64,000 nt of DNA, from contig CAVTPF010000001.1 in the NCBI GenBank assembly GCA_963736525.1, positions 184,540 through 248,539 of the forward strand, given 5' to 3'. The notes beneath the pieces were generated by a model. That model was not told the DNA's origin, did not search any database, and was given only the letters and a program-made list of their open reading frames with translations. Shown piece after piece: positions 9,268 through 17,236 of the stretch. The DNA is from Bog-473 sp963736525. Its GTDB lineage: Bacteria > Actinomycetota > Acidimicrobiia > Acidimicrobiales > RAAP-2. How positions within the stretch are numbered: position 1 is the stretch's first letter; the number at the start of each line of letters is the position of its first letter. Made by a program: the position numbers and the translations under genes.

Positions 9268-9301
9268 TCAACCAGACCGAAATGTGCGATATGCTGGTTG
9301 A
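9268..9301. promoter_or_regulatory. HxlR operator and overlapping -10 between MFS and HxlR genes
   Basis: A perfect 8-bp inverted repeat, TCAACCAG (9268-9275) and CTGGTTGA (9294-9301), is separated by 18 bp. The right arm overlaps the TATGCT box (9290-9295), which lies 6 nt before the HxlR start, so binding would block that promoter. The divergent MFS promoter lies on the other side. Inferred function: autorepressing operator for the HxlR protein. Confidence 0.6.
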
Positions 9302-9781
9302 ATGCTCAAGCGCGACTATCCCAGCCAGTACTGCCCGGTCGCGGCCACGCTCGAGGTGGTGGGCGAGCGGTGGACGCTCCTGATCGTCCGCGACGTCTTC
9401 TTGGGCATCCGGCGCTTCGACGACCTCCAGCGCGACCTCGGCGTGGCGCGCAACATCCTGCAGGCCCGGCTGGAGCGGCTGGTCGTAGAGGGGATCCTCG
9501 TCAAGCGCCCCTACCAGGAGCGCCCGCTGCGCCACGAGTACCGCCTCACCGAGAAGGGGGCCGACCTGTGGCCGGTGCTCGTCGCGCTCTTGCAGTGGGG
9601 GGACCGCCACGGCATTGAGGGCGAGCGACCGATGGTCCTCCAGCACCGCGGCTGCGGCGGCGAGCTCGACGACCGCCGGCGCTGCATCGCCTGCGGGGCC
9701 GACGTCGCGGTGACCGAGGCCGTGGCGATCCGGACCGGGGCGCGCCGACCGGCCTCCGACGCCGCGCCCGTTCCGGCCTGA
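9302..9781 (+). CDS. HxlR family transcriptional regulator with C-terminal zinc-ribbon-like tail
   Basis: A 159-residue winged-helix protein. Y-C-P-V-A-A-T-L-E-V-V-G-E-R-W-T is the classic HxlR N-terminus with the conserved Cys at residue ~11. It is followed by the recognition region and wing up to residue ~110. The C-terminal ~50 residues add C-G-G-E-L-D-D-R-R-R-C-I-A-C-G, a short zinc-ribbon-like motif seen in some actinobacterial members. It probably senses an electrophile or drug and represses both itself and the divergent MFS pump. The transcript appears leaderless. Confidence 0.9.
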   Translation: MLKRDYPSQYCPVAATLEVVGERWTLLIVRDVFLGIRRFDDLQRDLGVARNILQARLERLVVEGILVKRPYQERPLRHEYRLTEKGADLWPVLVALLQWGDRHGIEGERPMVLQHRGCGGELDDRRRCIACGADVAVTEAVAIRTGARRPASDAAPVPA

Positions 9782-9846
9782 GCGGGCCGCCGCCCCGGAT
9801 CGGGCCCACCCGGCGCGGCGGCGCACGCCTCGCTACCGTGGCCGGC

Positions 9847-9888
9847 ATGAGCGAGGACCCGGCATCAGTGGCGACCCGGCATGAGTGA
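9847..9888 (+). other. Possible leaderless 13-codon leader ORF overlapping the amidase start
   Basis: TACCGT at 9834-9839 lies 7 nt before an ATG that opens a 13-codon frame (M-S-E-D-P-A-S-V-A-T-R-H-E). Its TGA at 9886-9888 overlaps the amidase start at 9881 in another frame. If transcription starts at this ATG, ribosomes would finish the small frame on top of the amidase start and could reinitiate there. No protein evidence exists; this is a reading of the layout. Confidence 0.3.
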
Positions 9889-11311
9889 CGACACCGCCTG
9901 GCTGGACGCGACCGGACAGGCCGAGCTGGTCCGCACCAAGGAGGTCTCGCCGGCCGAGCTGGTCGGCGCGGCCATCACGCGGATGGAGACGCTCAACCCG
10001 CGCCTGAACGCCATCATCCACGAGCTCTTCGACCGGGCCCGGGGGGAGGCCGCCGGGGAGCTGCCCGACGGGCCGTTCCGGGGCGTGCCGTTCCTCTTGA
10101 AGGACCTCGGTGCCGAGCTGGCCGGGACGCCCTTCTCGGAGGGCCTCGAGTGCGCGGGCGACTACCGCTCGACGGTGACCCAGGAGTTGACGCAGCGCTA
10201 CCTCGATGCCGGCTTCGTCGTGTGCGGCAAGACGAACACGCCCGAGCTCGGCATCCTCCCCACGACCGAGCCGCGGCGCTTCGGTCCCTCGCGCAACCCG
10301 TGGGACACCGGGCACTCCACGGGCGGTTCCTCCGGCGGATCGGCGGCCGCCGTGGCGTCGGGCATGGTGCCGGCCGCCCACGCCAACGACGGGGGAGGCT
10401 CCATCCGGATCCCGGCGTCGTGCTGCGGCCTGGTCGGCCTGAAACCCACGCGGGGCCGCAACTCGCTGGCGCCGCAGTACGGCGACCTGATGGGTGGCCT
10501 GGTGGCCGAGCACGTGGTCACGCGTTCGGTGCGCGACTCCGCGGCCATCCTCGACGCCACGGCCGGCCCCGTGCCGGGCGACCCCTACTGGGCGCCACCG
10601 CGACGCGGCCCGTCGTTCGCCGCCGCCGCGGCGACCCCGCCGCCGCGGCTGCGCATCGCCGTCATGACCGCCTCACCCACGGGGAGCGACGTCCACCCCG
10701 ACTGCGTGGCGGCGGCGCGGGCGGCGGCCACGCAGTGCGAGTCGCTCGGGCACCAGGTGGAGGGCGCGGCGCTGTCGGTCGACGGCGACGCCTTCGTGAC
10801 CGACTTCATCAACGCCTGGGCCGCGGGCAACGCGTGGGCGATCGGCGACTGGGAGCGCCGCCTCCGGCGCGCCGTCACCGAGGCCGAGGTGGAGCCCCTG
10901 TCGTGGGCCCTCATCGAGCTCGGCCGCTCTCTCAACGCCGGCCAGTATCTCGCCGCCGTGCAGGGGTTGCAGCGGGCGACCCGCCAGATCGGCGCGTACT
11001 TCGAGGGCATCGACGTCCTGGTGACCCCGACCCTGGGCGAGCCGCCGGCGCCGCTCGGCACCTTCGACTCGCCGCCGGGTGAGCCGCTGGCCGGCCTGTT
11101 CCGGGCGGCCGCGTACGTGCCGTTCACCCCGCCCTTCAACGTCACGGGCCAGCCCGCCATCTCCCTGCCGCTGCACTGGAACGAGGCCGGGCTGCCGATC
11201 GGGGTGCAATTCGTGGGCCGCCTCGGCGACGAGGAGACCCTGCTGGCGCTGGCGGGCCAGCTGGAGCAGGCGGCACCCTGGGCGGCACGCCGTCCGCCGG
11301 TCCGCGCCTAG
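9881..11311 (+). CDS. Amidase (amidase signature family)
   Basis: A 476-residue amidase-signature enzyme. The catalytic Lys is in F-L-L-K-D near residue 72. The Gly/Ser-rich motif T-G-G-S-S-G-G-S-A-A-A-V-A-S-G near 148-162 provides the cis-Ser, and the nucleophilic Ser follows in D-G-G-G-S-I-R-I-P-A-S. The length and the D-x-G-G-S-I-R-I-P-A segment fit cytoplasmic amidases that hydrolyse aryl or aliphatic amides. It is convergent with the flavin oxidoreductase gene, and their stop codons overlap by 4 bp. The substrate is not predictable. Confidence 0.9.
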   Translation: MSDDTAWLDATGQAELVRTKEVSPAELVGAAITRMETLNPRLNAIIHELFDRARGEAAGELPDGPFRGVPFLLKDLGAELAGTPFSEGLECAGDYRSTVTQELTQRYLDAGFVVCGKTNTPELGILPTTEPRRFGPSRNPWDTGHSTGGSSGGSAAAVASGMVPAAHANDGGGSIRIPASCCGLVGLKPTRGRNSLAPQYGDLMGGLVAEHVVTRSVRDSAAILDATAGPVPGDPYWAPPRRGPSFAAAAATPPPRLRIAVMTASPTGSDVHPDCVAAARAAATQCESLGHQVEGAALSVDGDAFVTDFINAWAAGNAWAIGDWERRLRRAVTEAEVEPLSWALIELGRSLNAGQYLAAVQGLQRATRQIGAYFEGIDVLVTPTLGEPPAPLGTFDSPPGEPLAGLFRAAAYVPFTPPFNVTGQPAISLPLHWNEAGLPIGVQFVGRLGDEETLLALAGQLEQAAPWAARRPPVRA

Positions 11312-12507
11312 GCGGAACCGGGGCGGTCGGCCACCAACACGCAGCGCGTGCCCGAATAGATGGTGGGCATGCACTTGTTGCAGTGGATGCACAGCGAGGA
11401 CGCCGACGTGCCGGCCTGCATGCGGTTCGGCAGGTCGGGCTCGCGCAACAGGGCGCGGGCCATCGCCACGAACGCAAAGCCCTCGGCCAGCGCCGACTCA
11501 ATCGTCGCCAGTTCCGTGACGCCGCCGAGCAGGATCACCGGCGTCGTGAGGGCGCGCTGGAACTGCCGGGCGAACGGGAGGAAGAAGGCCTCCTCGTAGG
11601 GGTAGGTGCGCAGGAAGCGGTGGCCGAGGACGCGGAAGCCGAGCCGGACCGGCCGCGGGAGCGTGGCCCCGAACTCAGCGAGCGGCGCGTCGCCCCGGAA
11701 GAGGTACATGGGGTTGGCGAGTGAGCTGCCGCCGGTGAGCTCCAGCGCATTGAGCGCGCCGTCCGCCTCGAACAGCGTCGCCACTTCGAGGCTCTCGTCG
11801 ATCCACAGCCCGCCGGCGACGCCGTCGGCCATGTTGAGCTTGGCGGTGACGGCGACGTCCGGGCCGGCGGCGTCGCGCACGGTGCGCAGGACGTTGCGGG
11901 CGAAGCGGGCGCGGTTCTCCACCGAGCCCCCGAACTGGTCGTCGCGGCGGTTGAGCTTGGGGCTCAAGAACGCGCTGAGGAGGTAGTTGTGCCCCACGTG
12001 CACCTCGATGCTGTCGAACCCGGCTTGGACCGCCAGCGTGGCGGCGCGCCGGTAGTCCTCGGTGATGCGTTCGATGCCGGCCACGTCGACGGCGCGCAGG
12101 CGGGAGCCCATGGGGGTGAAGCCGCCCGACGGTGAGAGGGCGGGGGCCCGGTTGGAGCGGGCGTTGGCCACCGGGCCGGCGTGGCCGACCTGCGCCGCGG
12201 CGGCGGCGCCCTCGGCGTGGACGGCGTCGGTCAGGCGCCGCAACCCGGGCACCGTGTCGTCGTCGAGGAGGAGGCAGTGGCGGTCGGTCCGCCCCTCGGG
12301 CGCCACCGCCAGGTAGGCCACCGTGGACATGGCGGCGCCGCCGGCCGCCACCCGGCGGTGGAACGCGACCAGCTCGTCGCTCACGGTGCCGCCCGGTGTG
12401 ACACCCTCGAACGTGGCCGCCTTGATGATCCGGTTGCGCAGGGTCAGCGGACCGAGCGGAGCCGGGGCGAACACCTGCGGGACGGGCTTGCGGGCGGTAC
12501 GGGGCAC
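11308..12507 (-). CDS. NADH:flavin oxidoreductase, old yellow enzyme-like
   Basis: A 399-residue FMN TIM-barrel enzyme. L-R-N-R-I-I-K-A-A near the start and the substrate/FMN segment V-H-V-G-H-N-Y-L-L-S-A-F-L-S-P-K-L-N-R-R-D-D-Q-F-G-G-S belong to the OYE/2,4-dienoyl-CoA reductase family. The C-terminal FAD/NAD domain of dienoyl-CoA reductases is missing. Near the end there is still C-I-H-C-N-K-C followed nine residues later by another Cys, a shortened version of their iron-sulfur motif. The GTG start is 79 bp downstream of the MFS stop on the same strand. Likely role: reduction of an enone or dienoyl substrate. Confidence 0.87.
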   Translation of the reverse strand: MPRTARKPVPQVFAPAPLGPLTLRNRIIKAATFEGVTPGGTVSDELVAFHRRVAAGGAAMSTVAYLAVAPEGRTDRHCLLLDDDTVPGLRRLTDAVHAEGAAAAAQVGHAGPVANARSNRAPALSPSGGFTPMGSRLRAVDVAGIERITEDYRRAATLAVQAGFDSIEVHVGHNYLLSAFLSPKLNRRDDQFGGSVENRARFARNVLRTVRDAAGPDVAVTAKLNMADGVAGGLWIDESLEVATLFEADGALNALELTGGSSLANPMYLFRGDAPLAEFGATLPRPVRLGFRVLGHRFLRTYPYEEAFFLPFARQFQRALTTPVILLGGVTELATIESALAEGFAFVAMARALLREPDLPNRMQAGTSASSLCIHCNKCMPTIYSGTRCVLVADRPGSA

Positions 12508-12586
12508 GGGCCCACCTTTGCCGACGGGCGGGACGGCCGCACGTCGGGATCGGCGGGGCGGTACCGGGCGGCGTGCGCCCGGCGGC

Positions 12587-14110
12587 TCAGGCTCGCACCG
12601 GGTCGGGGCGCAGCGGGGGGTTGCCGACGGCGCAGTGCCAGGTGTGGCAGTACTGCTCCACCTGCTCGGGCGTGTGCGCCGGGTTGCGGATGGTCAGCGC
12701 GGCGAGCACTCCGCCGGCGGCGGAGGCGGCGGCCGAGATGAGCATGGCGGTGCGGAACCCGCTCGCCAAGGGGGCGGGGCTGAGCGCGGCGGCGCCGGTC
12801 AGGCCGGTGAGCAGCGGCAGGACGGCCACCGCGAGCAGCCCGGCCGCACGGGCGACGACGTTGTTGACCGCCGAGGCGATGCCGGAGTGCTCGGCCGGTG
12901 CGGCGCCCATGGCGGTCGCCGTCAGCGGGGCGACGACGATGGCCAGGCCGACGGCGAAGAGCAGCACGGCGGGGAAGACCTGGGTCAGGTAGCTGCCGGG
13001 GTTGGTGGCCCGGGTCAGGAGGGCGAGGCCGGCACCGACGACGAGCGGCCCGACGGTCATCTGGAGGCGGGGCCCGATGCGAGCCGACAGCTGGCCCGAC
13101 CGCGCCGAGAACACCAACATGACCACTGTCACCGGCAGCAGGGCAAGGCCGGACGCCAGCGGGCTGTAGCGCGCGACCACCTGGAGCTCAATGGGGAGCA
13201 GGAACAGCGCGCCGCCCAGGGCGCCGTAGACGGCGAACGTCACCGCGTTGGCACCACTGAACTGGCGGGAGCGGAACAGCCAGAGGGGGAGCATCGGGTG
13301 AGCACGGTGGTGCTCGACGACCACGAAGGCGGGCGCGGTCACTCCGGCGAGGGCGAGGCTCGCCACCACGGCCGGGCTCGACCACCCCCGCGTCGGCGCC
13401 TCGATGAGCCCGTAGGTCAACCCGGCCAGGAAGGCCACGGCCAGGACCGCCCCCGGGACGTCGACGCGACCGGTGCTCGCGGGGTCTCTCGACTCGGGCA
13501 CGTGACGGGCGGTGGCGGCGACGACGAGCGCGGCCACGGGCAGATTGATGAAGAAGACCCAGCGCCACGAACCGATGGCGAGGAGGTAGCCGCCGACGAG
13601 CGGTCCCGCGGCGGCGGCCACGCCACTCAGTCCCGACCAGGCACCGATGGCGCGGGCGCGGTCGTCGGCGCGGAACGACGCCTGGATGATGGCCAGGCTG
13701 GCCGGGGTCAACAGCGCACCGCCCACGCCCTGGATCACGCGGGCGGCGATGAGCAGGCCGGAGGTGGGGGCGAGCCCGCAGCAGGCAGAGGCGAGGGCGA
13801 ACCAGACGACGCCGACGGAGAAGATCCGCTTGCGACCGTAGTGGTCCCCGAGCGCGCCGCCGAGGAGGAGGAAGGCGGCCAGCGTCAGCGCGTACCCCGT
13901 CACCACCCACTGCAGTGTGCCGACCCCCCCGTGGAGGTCACGCCCGATGGAAGGCAACGCGATGCCGACGACGGTCGAATCGAGCAAGGCGATCCCAGAA
14001 CCGAGGACAGCGGCGGCCAGGACCCAGCGCCCCCGGGCCGAGGACAGGGCCAGCGGCGCTGCTGCCGTGCCGGTTGGGGGCGGGCGCCCGCTGCCGGCGT
14101 CGCTGCTCAC
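12587..14110 (-). CDS. MFS transporter, DHA2 type
   Basis: A 507-residue, ~14-helix transporter. Motifs include L-D-S-T-V-V-G-I-A-L-P in helix 1, G-D-H-Y-G-R-K-R (motif A), and R-V-I-Q-G-V-G-G-A in helix 4. The GTG start overlaps the stop of the upstream PASTA lipoprotein gene by 4 bp (GTGA), so the two are translationally coupled. The reading frame stays open for another ~850 bp upstream, but that part is a shadow of the lipoprotein gene. Pairing a pump with a PASTA lipoprotein suggests export of a cell-wall-active compound; this is inference. Confidence 0.88.
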   Translation of the reverse strand: MSSDAGSGRPPPTGTAAAPLALSSARGRWVLAAAVLGSGIALLDSTVVGIALPSIGRDLHGGVGTLQWVVTGYALTLAAFLLLGGALGDHYGRKRIFSVGVVWFALASACCGLAPTSGLLIAARVIQGVGGALLTPASLAIIQASFRADDRARAIGAWSGLSGVAAAAGPLVGGYLLAIGSWRWVFFINLPVAALVVAATARHVPESRDPASTGRVDVPGAVLAVAFLAGLTYGLIEAPTRGWSSPAVVASLALAGVTAPAFVVVEHHRAHPMLPLWLFRSRQFSGANAVTFAVYGALGGALFLLPIELQVVARYSPLASGLALLPVTVVMLVFSARSGQLSARIGPRLQMTVGPLVVGAGLALLTRATNPGSYLTQVFPAVLLFAVGLAIVVAPLTATAMGAAPAEHSGIASAVNNVVARAAGLLAVAVLPLLTGLTGAAALSPAPLASGFRTAMLISAAASAAGGVLAALTIRNPAHTPEQVEQYCHTWHCAVGNPPLRPDPVRA

Positions 14111-14865
14111 TGGGGACAGGTGTACATGGTGAAGGAGACGGTGGCGCCCGGTTTGAGCACGGTGGCCGGCGCCGGGTCCTGGGTCAGCACGGTGGGTGCG
14201 TGCCGCACCGTCGTGGTCGTGACGACCGTGCCGGTGGTCGACGTGGACGAGGCGGTGGTCGTCGTCGAGGTCCGCTTCGTGGTCGTGGTGGTGGGCTTCC
14301 CCGCCGAGTAGCAGGCCCAGGTGAGGCCGGCGGACGTGAGCGCGTGCCGGGCGGCCGCGTAGGTCAGGCCGACGACGTCGGGCACCGCCGAGCTGGTGCC
14401 GTAGCAGCCGGACCAGGTGATCCCCACCCGTGTGCCGCGCGGCACCGTGGCGCCGGGGCTGAGCGGCACGGCGCCCACGGTCCGGTCGGGCGCCTTGCCG
14501 GGGACGGAGAGCGACGCGACGATGCTCTGACTGGCGAGCGTGCCCTTGTTGCACGCGACGTTCATGCTCACGGTGGGCAGTCCTGCGCTGTGGAGCGCGG
14601 TGCGGGCCGCGGCGATCTTGAGGCCGATGACGTCGGGCACCACGATGCCCGGTCGGGTCGTCGCGGTGGCCGAGGTCGACGAGGTGGTGGAGACGGTGGT
14701 CGTGGTGGTCGTCGTCGTGGTCGTCGTGGTGGTGAGGATGCCCTGGACCGCTGCCTTCTGGCTCGCGGTCGGCGAGCTGCCGCACGAGGAGAGGGCCGAC
14801 GCGGCAAGGAGGCACAGGGCCGCGGTCGCCGCCAGCCGACCCCACCGGTTCATGCACTCCATCAT
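14107..14865 (-). CDS. Lipoprotein with two PASTA domains and Thr-rich linkers
   Basis: About 252 residues. A short basic N-terminus, hydrophobic stretch and lipobox L-S-S-C indicate a diacylglyceryl-anchored lipoprotein. A run of 13 Thr and a Ser/Thr linker follow. Two PASTA-like domains begin V-V-P-D-V-I-G-L-K and A-V-P-D-V-V-G-L-T; the second is split by another Thr/Ser-rich insert. PASTA domains bind peptidoglycan stem peptides or muropeptides. No kinase domain is attached, which is unusual for PASTA proteins outside kinases and PBPs. Starts at 14862 or 14853 are also possible. It is coupled to the MFS gene by a 4-bp overlap. Confidence 0.8.
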   Translation of the reverse strand: MMECMNRWGRLAATAALCLLAASALSSCGSSPTASQKAAVQGILTTTTTTTTTTTTTVSTTSSTSATATTRPGIVVPDVIGLKIAAARTALHSAGLPTVSMNVACNKGTLASQSIVASLSVPGKAPDRTVGAVPLSPGATVPRGTRVGITWSGCYGTSSAVPDVVGLTYAAARHALTSAGLTWACYSAGKPTTTTTKRTSTTTTASSTSTTGTVVTTTTVRHAPTVLTQDPAPATVLKPGATVSFTMYTCPQ

Positions 14866-14891
14866 GGCGCCCGACCTTGGACGGTGCCCGA

Positions 14892-14955
14892 CCACCACCG
14901 GGCCCGGCCACCACCGGGCCCGGCCACCACCGGGCCCGGCCACCACCGGGCCCGG
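14892..14955. repeat. Four perfect 16-bp tandem repeats with palindromic core
   Basis: The unit CCACCACCGGGCCCGG occurs four times head to tail without a mismatch. Each unit contains the 10-bp palindrome CCGGGCCCGG. The array lies in the 118-bp gap between the upstream membrane-protein gene and the PASTA lipoprotein gene, just before the latter's start. It could be a protein-binding array, an RNA structure affecting coupling, or a slippage-prone spacer. Confidence 0.9.
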
Positions 14956-14983
14956 TCACCATCGTGCCGTCGCCCGCCAGGGG

Positions 14984-15676
14984 TCACTTCAATATGTTGA
15001 CGGCCCGCGCCACGACGAGGATGCCGACCACCAAAGAGATGGCGGCCTCCGCCATCATCATCAGCTTCGCCCACGGCTTGACGGCGGACACATCGGTGGG
15101 GCTGAAGGCGGTGGCGGTGGCGAAGGCGAAGTGGAAGTAGTCGACGAAGGTGGGATACCAGTCCTCGCCGACGTGCTGCGGGTGCAGCATCTCGGGGAAG
15201 ATCAGCGCGGGAGGACCTCCCGTTCCGGCCGCACGTGCCGCCGGGCCTCCCCGGTCGAGATTCCAGTACCACAACGCAAAGGCGATGATGTTGGAGAGCC
15301 AGATGGCGGCGCCGCTGGCCAGCAACAGCTTGGCGTCCTGGGTGAAGCTCGACACGTCGACGATGCCGACCACGAGGCGTATGGCAGCATCCGCGTTGGC
15401 GACCGAGATGAGTCCGATGAGCACGCTGGTCAGGTTGTGCAGCCAGGGGCGGTCCCGGTCGATGCGGCCGGGGTCGCCCACGATGAGCGCAGCCAGGAGA
15501 ATGACCAGGAGCACCAGGAAGAGCCAGGGGGCGTCACCATTGCGCAGCTCGTGCGGCAGCGTCGCCCGCAGCACGCCGGTCGCGACGACGGCGAGGGCCA
15601 TCGGCCATCGGGGCTCGCCGGCGTGCTTCCGTCGACCCGCCGGAAGCTCGGGCTCTCGCTCGGGGCCGGTCGACAC
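14984..15676 (-). CDS. Integral membrane protein, DUF1345-like
   Basis: About 230 residues with five or six hydrophobic segments. The C-terminal part has D-W-Y-P-T-F-V-D-Y-F-H-F-A-F-A-T-A-T-A-F-S-P-T-D, followed by a final helix ending A-R-A-V-N-I-L. This pattern, an F-S-P-T-D turn before the last helix, is reminiscent of DUF1345-type membrane proteins with a channel-like fold; the potassium filter T-V-G-Y-G is absent. I use GTG 15676, since the Arg/Pro-rich 28 residues encoded upstream overlap the PhoU-like gene and look non-coding. Function unknown. Confidence 0.65.
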   Translation of the reverse strand: MSTGPEREPELPAGRRKHAGEPRWPMALAVVATGVLRATLPHELRNGDAPWLFLVLLVILLAALIVGDPGRIDRDRPWLHNLTSVLIGLISVANADAAIRLVVGIVDVSSFTQDAKLLLASGAAIWLSNIIAFALWYWNLDRGGPAARAAGTGGPPALIFPEMLHPQHVGEDWYPTFVDYFHFAFATATAFSPTDVSAVKPWAKLMMMAEAAISLVVGILVVARAVNILK

Positions 15677-15716
15677 GCCGCCATCATCCCCCAGGGCCGC
15701 CGGGCGCGGGCGAGCG

Positions 15717-16322
15717 TTACGCCTGGAAGGCCGCGATCCGTCGACTGACGTTGACCGCATGGTCGCCGATTCGTTCGTAGAAGCGGGAGATCAGCGTCAC
15801 CTGGGCGGCCACGGTTGTCGGCATCTCACTCTTGGCGATCTCGCGCGTCAGGCGATCGTGGAGGATGTCCAACTCCTCGTCAGCCTCGTCGAGCTGGAGC
15901 GTCTCCGCGTCGGTGCCGGCGTAGGCGCCGGCGGTCGCCTGCCACATCTCGGCTGCCACTTCGGACATCCTCTGGACGATGCCGCGACCAGTGGGCGTCA
16001 TGTCGGCACCGACGTTGGTGAGTGCCCGCTGCGCGATGTGTTCGGCCAGGTCCGCGCTCCGCTCCAGTTCGGGCAGGAGCATGAGCGTTCCGACGAGCTG
16101 GCGGAGAGTGCCGTGGTCGAACCCGTCGGCCTCGATGCGGGCCCAGATCAAGAGCTCGAGCTCTGAGGTCAGGTCGTCGATGTGTCGGTCGCCGTCCACG
16201 ACGGCTTGTCCCAGCTCCATGTCGCCGTTGAGGAGCGCCCAGGTGGCCCGGGCCAGCGCCTCACGCACGAGGGCGAACAGGTTGAGGACCAGACGCTGTA
16301 TGGGCGGATCCACCACGGCCAT
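15717..16322 (-). CDS. PhoU-like phosphate signalling protein
   Basis: A 201-residue all-helical protein with two PhoU-like three-helix repeats. The conserved acidic metal-binding motifs are L-E-R-S-A-D-L-A-E-H-I-A near residues 90-101 and F-Y-E-R-I-G-D-H-A-V-N-V near 181-192. PhoU proteins restrain the PhoR/PhoB (SenX3/RegX3) system in response to the Pst transporter. No pst genes are adjacent here; a SenX3/RegX3-like pair lies 45 kb away. A possible PHO-box pair sits 48-69 bp upstream of the start. Confidence 0.85.
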   Translation of the reverse strand: MAVVDPPIQRLVLNLFALVREALARATWALLNGDMELGQAVVDGDRHIDDLTSELELLIWARIEADGFDHGTLRQLVGTLMLLPELERSADLAEHIAQRALTNVGADMTPTGRGIVQRMSEVAAEMWQATAGAYAGTDAETLQLDEADEELDILHDRLTREIAKSEMPTTVAAQVTLISRFYERIGDHAVNVSRRIAAFQA

Positions 16323-16369
16323 GAAGATACCCAGTTCAGGAGCCTGAGTTTGCCCTGTTGTCGCGTGAG

Positions 16370-16391
16370 GTTCACCGAACCGTCACAGAGG
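16370..16391 (+). promoter_or_regulatory. Possible PHO box (two 11-bp direct repeat units)
   Basis: GTTCACCGAAC and CGTCACAGAGG are adjacent and place TCAC exactly 11 bp apart. That is the spacing and core of actinobacterial PhoP/RegX3-type boxes. The site lies between the divergent PhoU-like gene and a membrane-protein gene. Two units are few, so this is tentative. Confidence 0.35.
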
Positions 16392-16467
16392 CATGGGGCG
16401 ATCGGAGCGGCCGGTCGATCGCGTGGTATCCATGCGTCGCCGTCGGTCCGCTGGCTAGAACTGTGCA

Positions 16468-17028
16468 GTGGCCAGGAACCAGTGCCAGGTCATTGAGCTG
16501 AGGCTCAACGGCGCCGAGGAGATGTTCGACCTGGCCCAGACGGACCTGTTCTCCGAGTACCGGAACTACCTGACCGGCATTGAGTACAGCATCAACGAGC
16601 TCCGCTCCCACCGGGGTCGCGGACCCGTTTCACTGCAGCTCCTCTTGCCCCCCTCGGAGATCGTGGAGGGCCTGGAGGACCGGGTGGGCAACGCACTACG
16701 GCGTTACTGCACGTACCGCATCGGGTACAACGAACGCGAGCGACGGGCGACGTGGCTCGGGGGCCTGTCCTCGCTGTGGGTCGGCGTGCCCATCGCCATC
16801 GTGGGCTATCTCCTCGTGATCTACTCCGGCACCCTGGTGGGCCAGACGGGCAACACGAATCTGGTCTTCAACACCACGGGGTGGGTGCTGGTCTGGGTGG
16901 GTTTCTGGTACCCCCTCGACACCATGCTGTTCACCCCCCTCGGGTACGGGCGGGAGAACCGCGTCCTGGAGCGGTTGCGTGACGCCGAGATCACGGTGTT
17001 GCCGCAACGCTTCCGCACCATGGCCTGA
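16468..17028 (+). CDS. Membrane protein of unknown function with cytoplasmic N-terminal domain
   Basis: A 186-residue protein I do not recognise. Residues 1-~85 are soluble and charged (E-L-R-L-N-G-A-E-E-M-F-D-L-A near the start). Two hydrophobic helices follow, W-V-G-V-P-I-A-I-V-G-Y-L-L-V-I-Y and T-G-W-V-L-V-W-V-G-F-W-Y-P-L-D, and then an Arg-rich tail. It starts with GTG and is divergent from the PhoU-like gene across the possible PHO box, so it may respond to phosphate. No enzymatic motif is seen. Confidence 0.7.
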   Translation: MARNQCQVIELRLNGAEEMFDLAQTDLFSEYRNYLTGIEYSINELRSHRGRGPVSLQLLLPPSEIVEGLEDRVGNALRRYCTYRIGYNERERRATWLGGLSSLWVGVPIAIVGYLLVIYSGTLVGQTGNTNLVFNTTGWVLVWVGFWYPLDTMLFTPLGYGRENRVLERLRDAEITVLPQRFRTMA

Positions 17029-17236
17029 CGCCATCCTCACGACTCCACGCTCGTCAGGCCTGCGCACCGAGGTTCGCCGCTTGATGCGCGTGGTGCGCGC
17101 ACACATCGTGCGCCTGTCCCGGTAGCTCCACGGCGCCTCCGTCCGACTCGGGCCAGCGGTCGGAATTCCTCGTGCGGTGCCGCATCCATGCCAGTCCGCG
17201 GCTCCGTACACCACACAGGAGAACGGGAGGTCGACC

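Noticed and set aside
9546..9848. Antisense Arg/Pro-rich frames over the HxlR gene.
   Set aside because: No start signals or recognisable domains; HxlR homology on the plus strand is clear.
12587..14962. A single 791-codon minus-strand frame that could be read as a fusion of a Pro/Arg/His-rich domain with the MFS transporter.
   Set aside because: The upstream part is the shadow of the PASTA lipoprotein gene in another frame; the MFS gene has its own GTG start overlapping that gene's stop.
15150..15250. A potassium-channel pore in the DUF1345-like protein.
   Set aside because: The segment before the last helix reads F-S-P-T-D; no T-V-G-Y-G-type filter is present.
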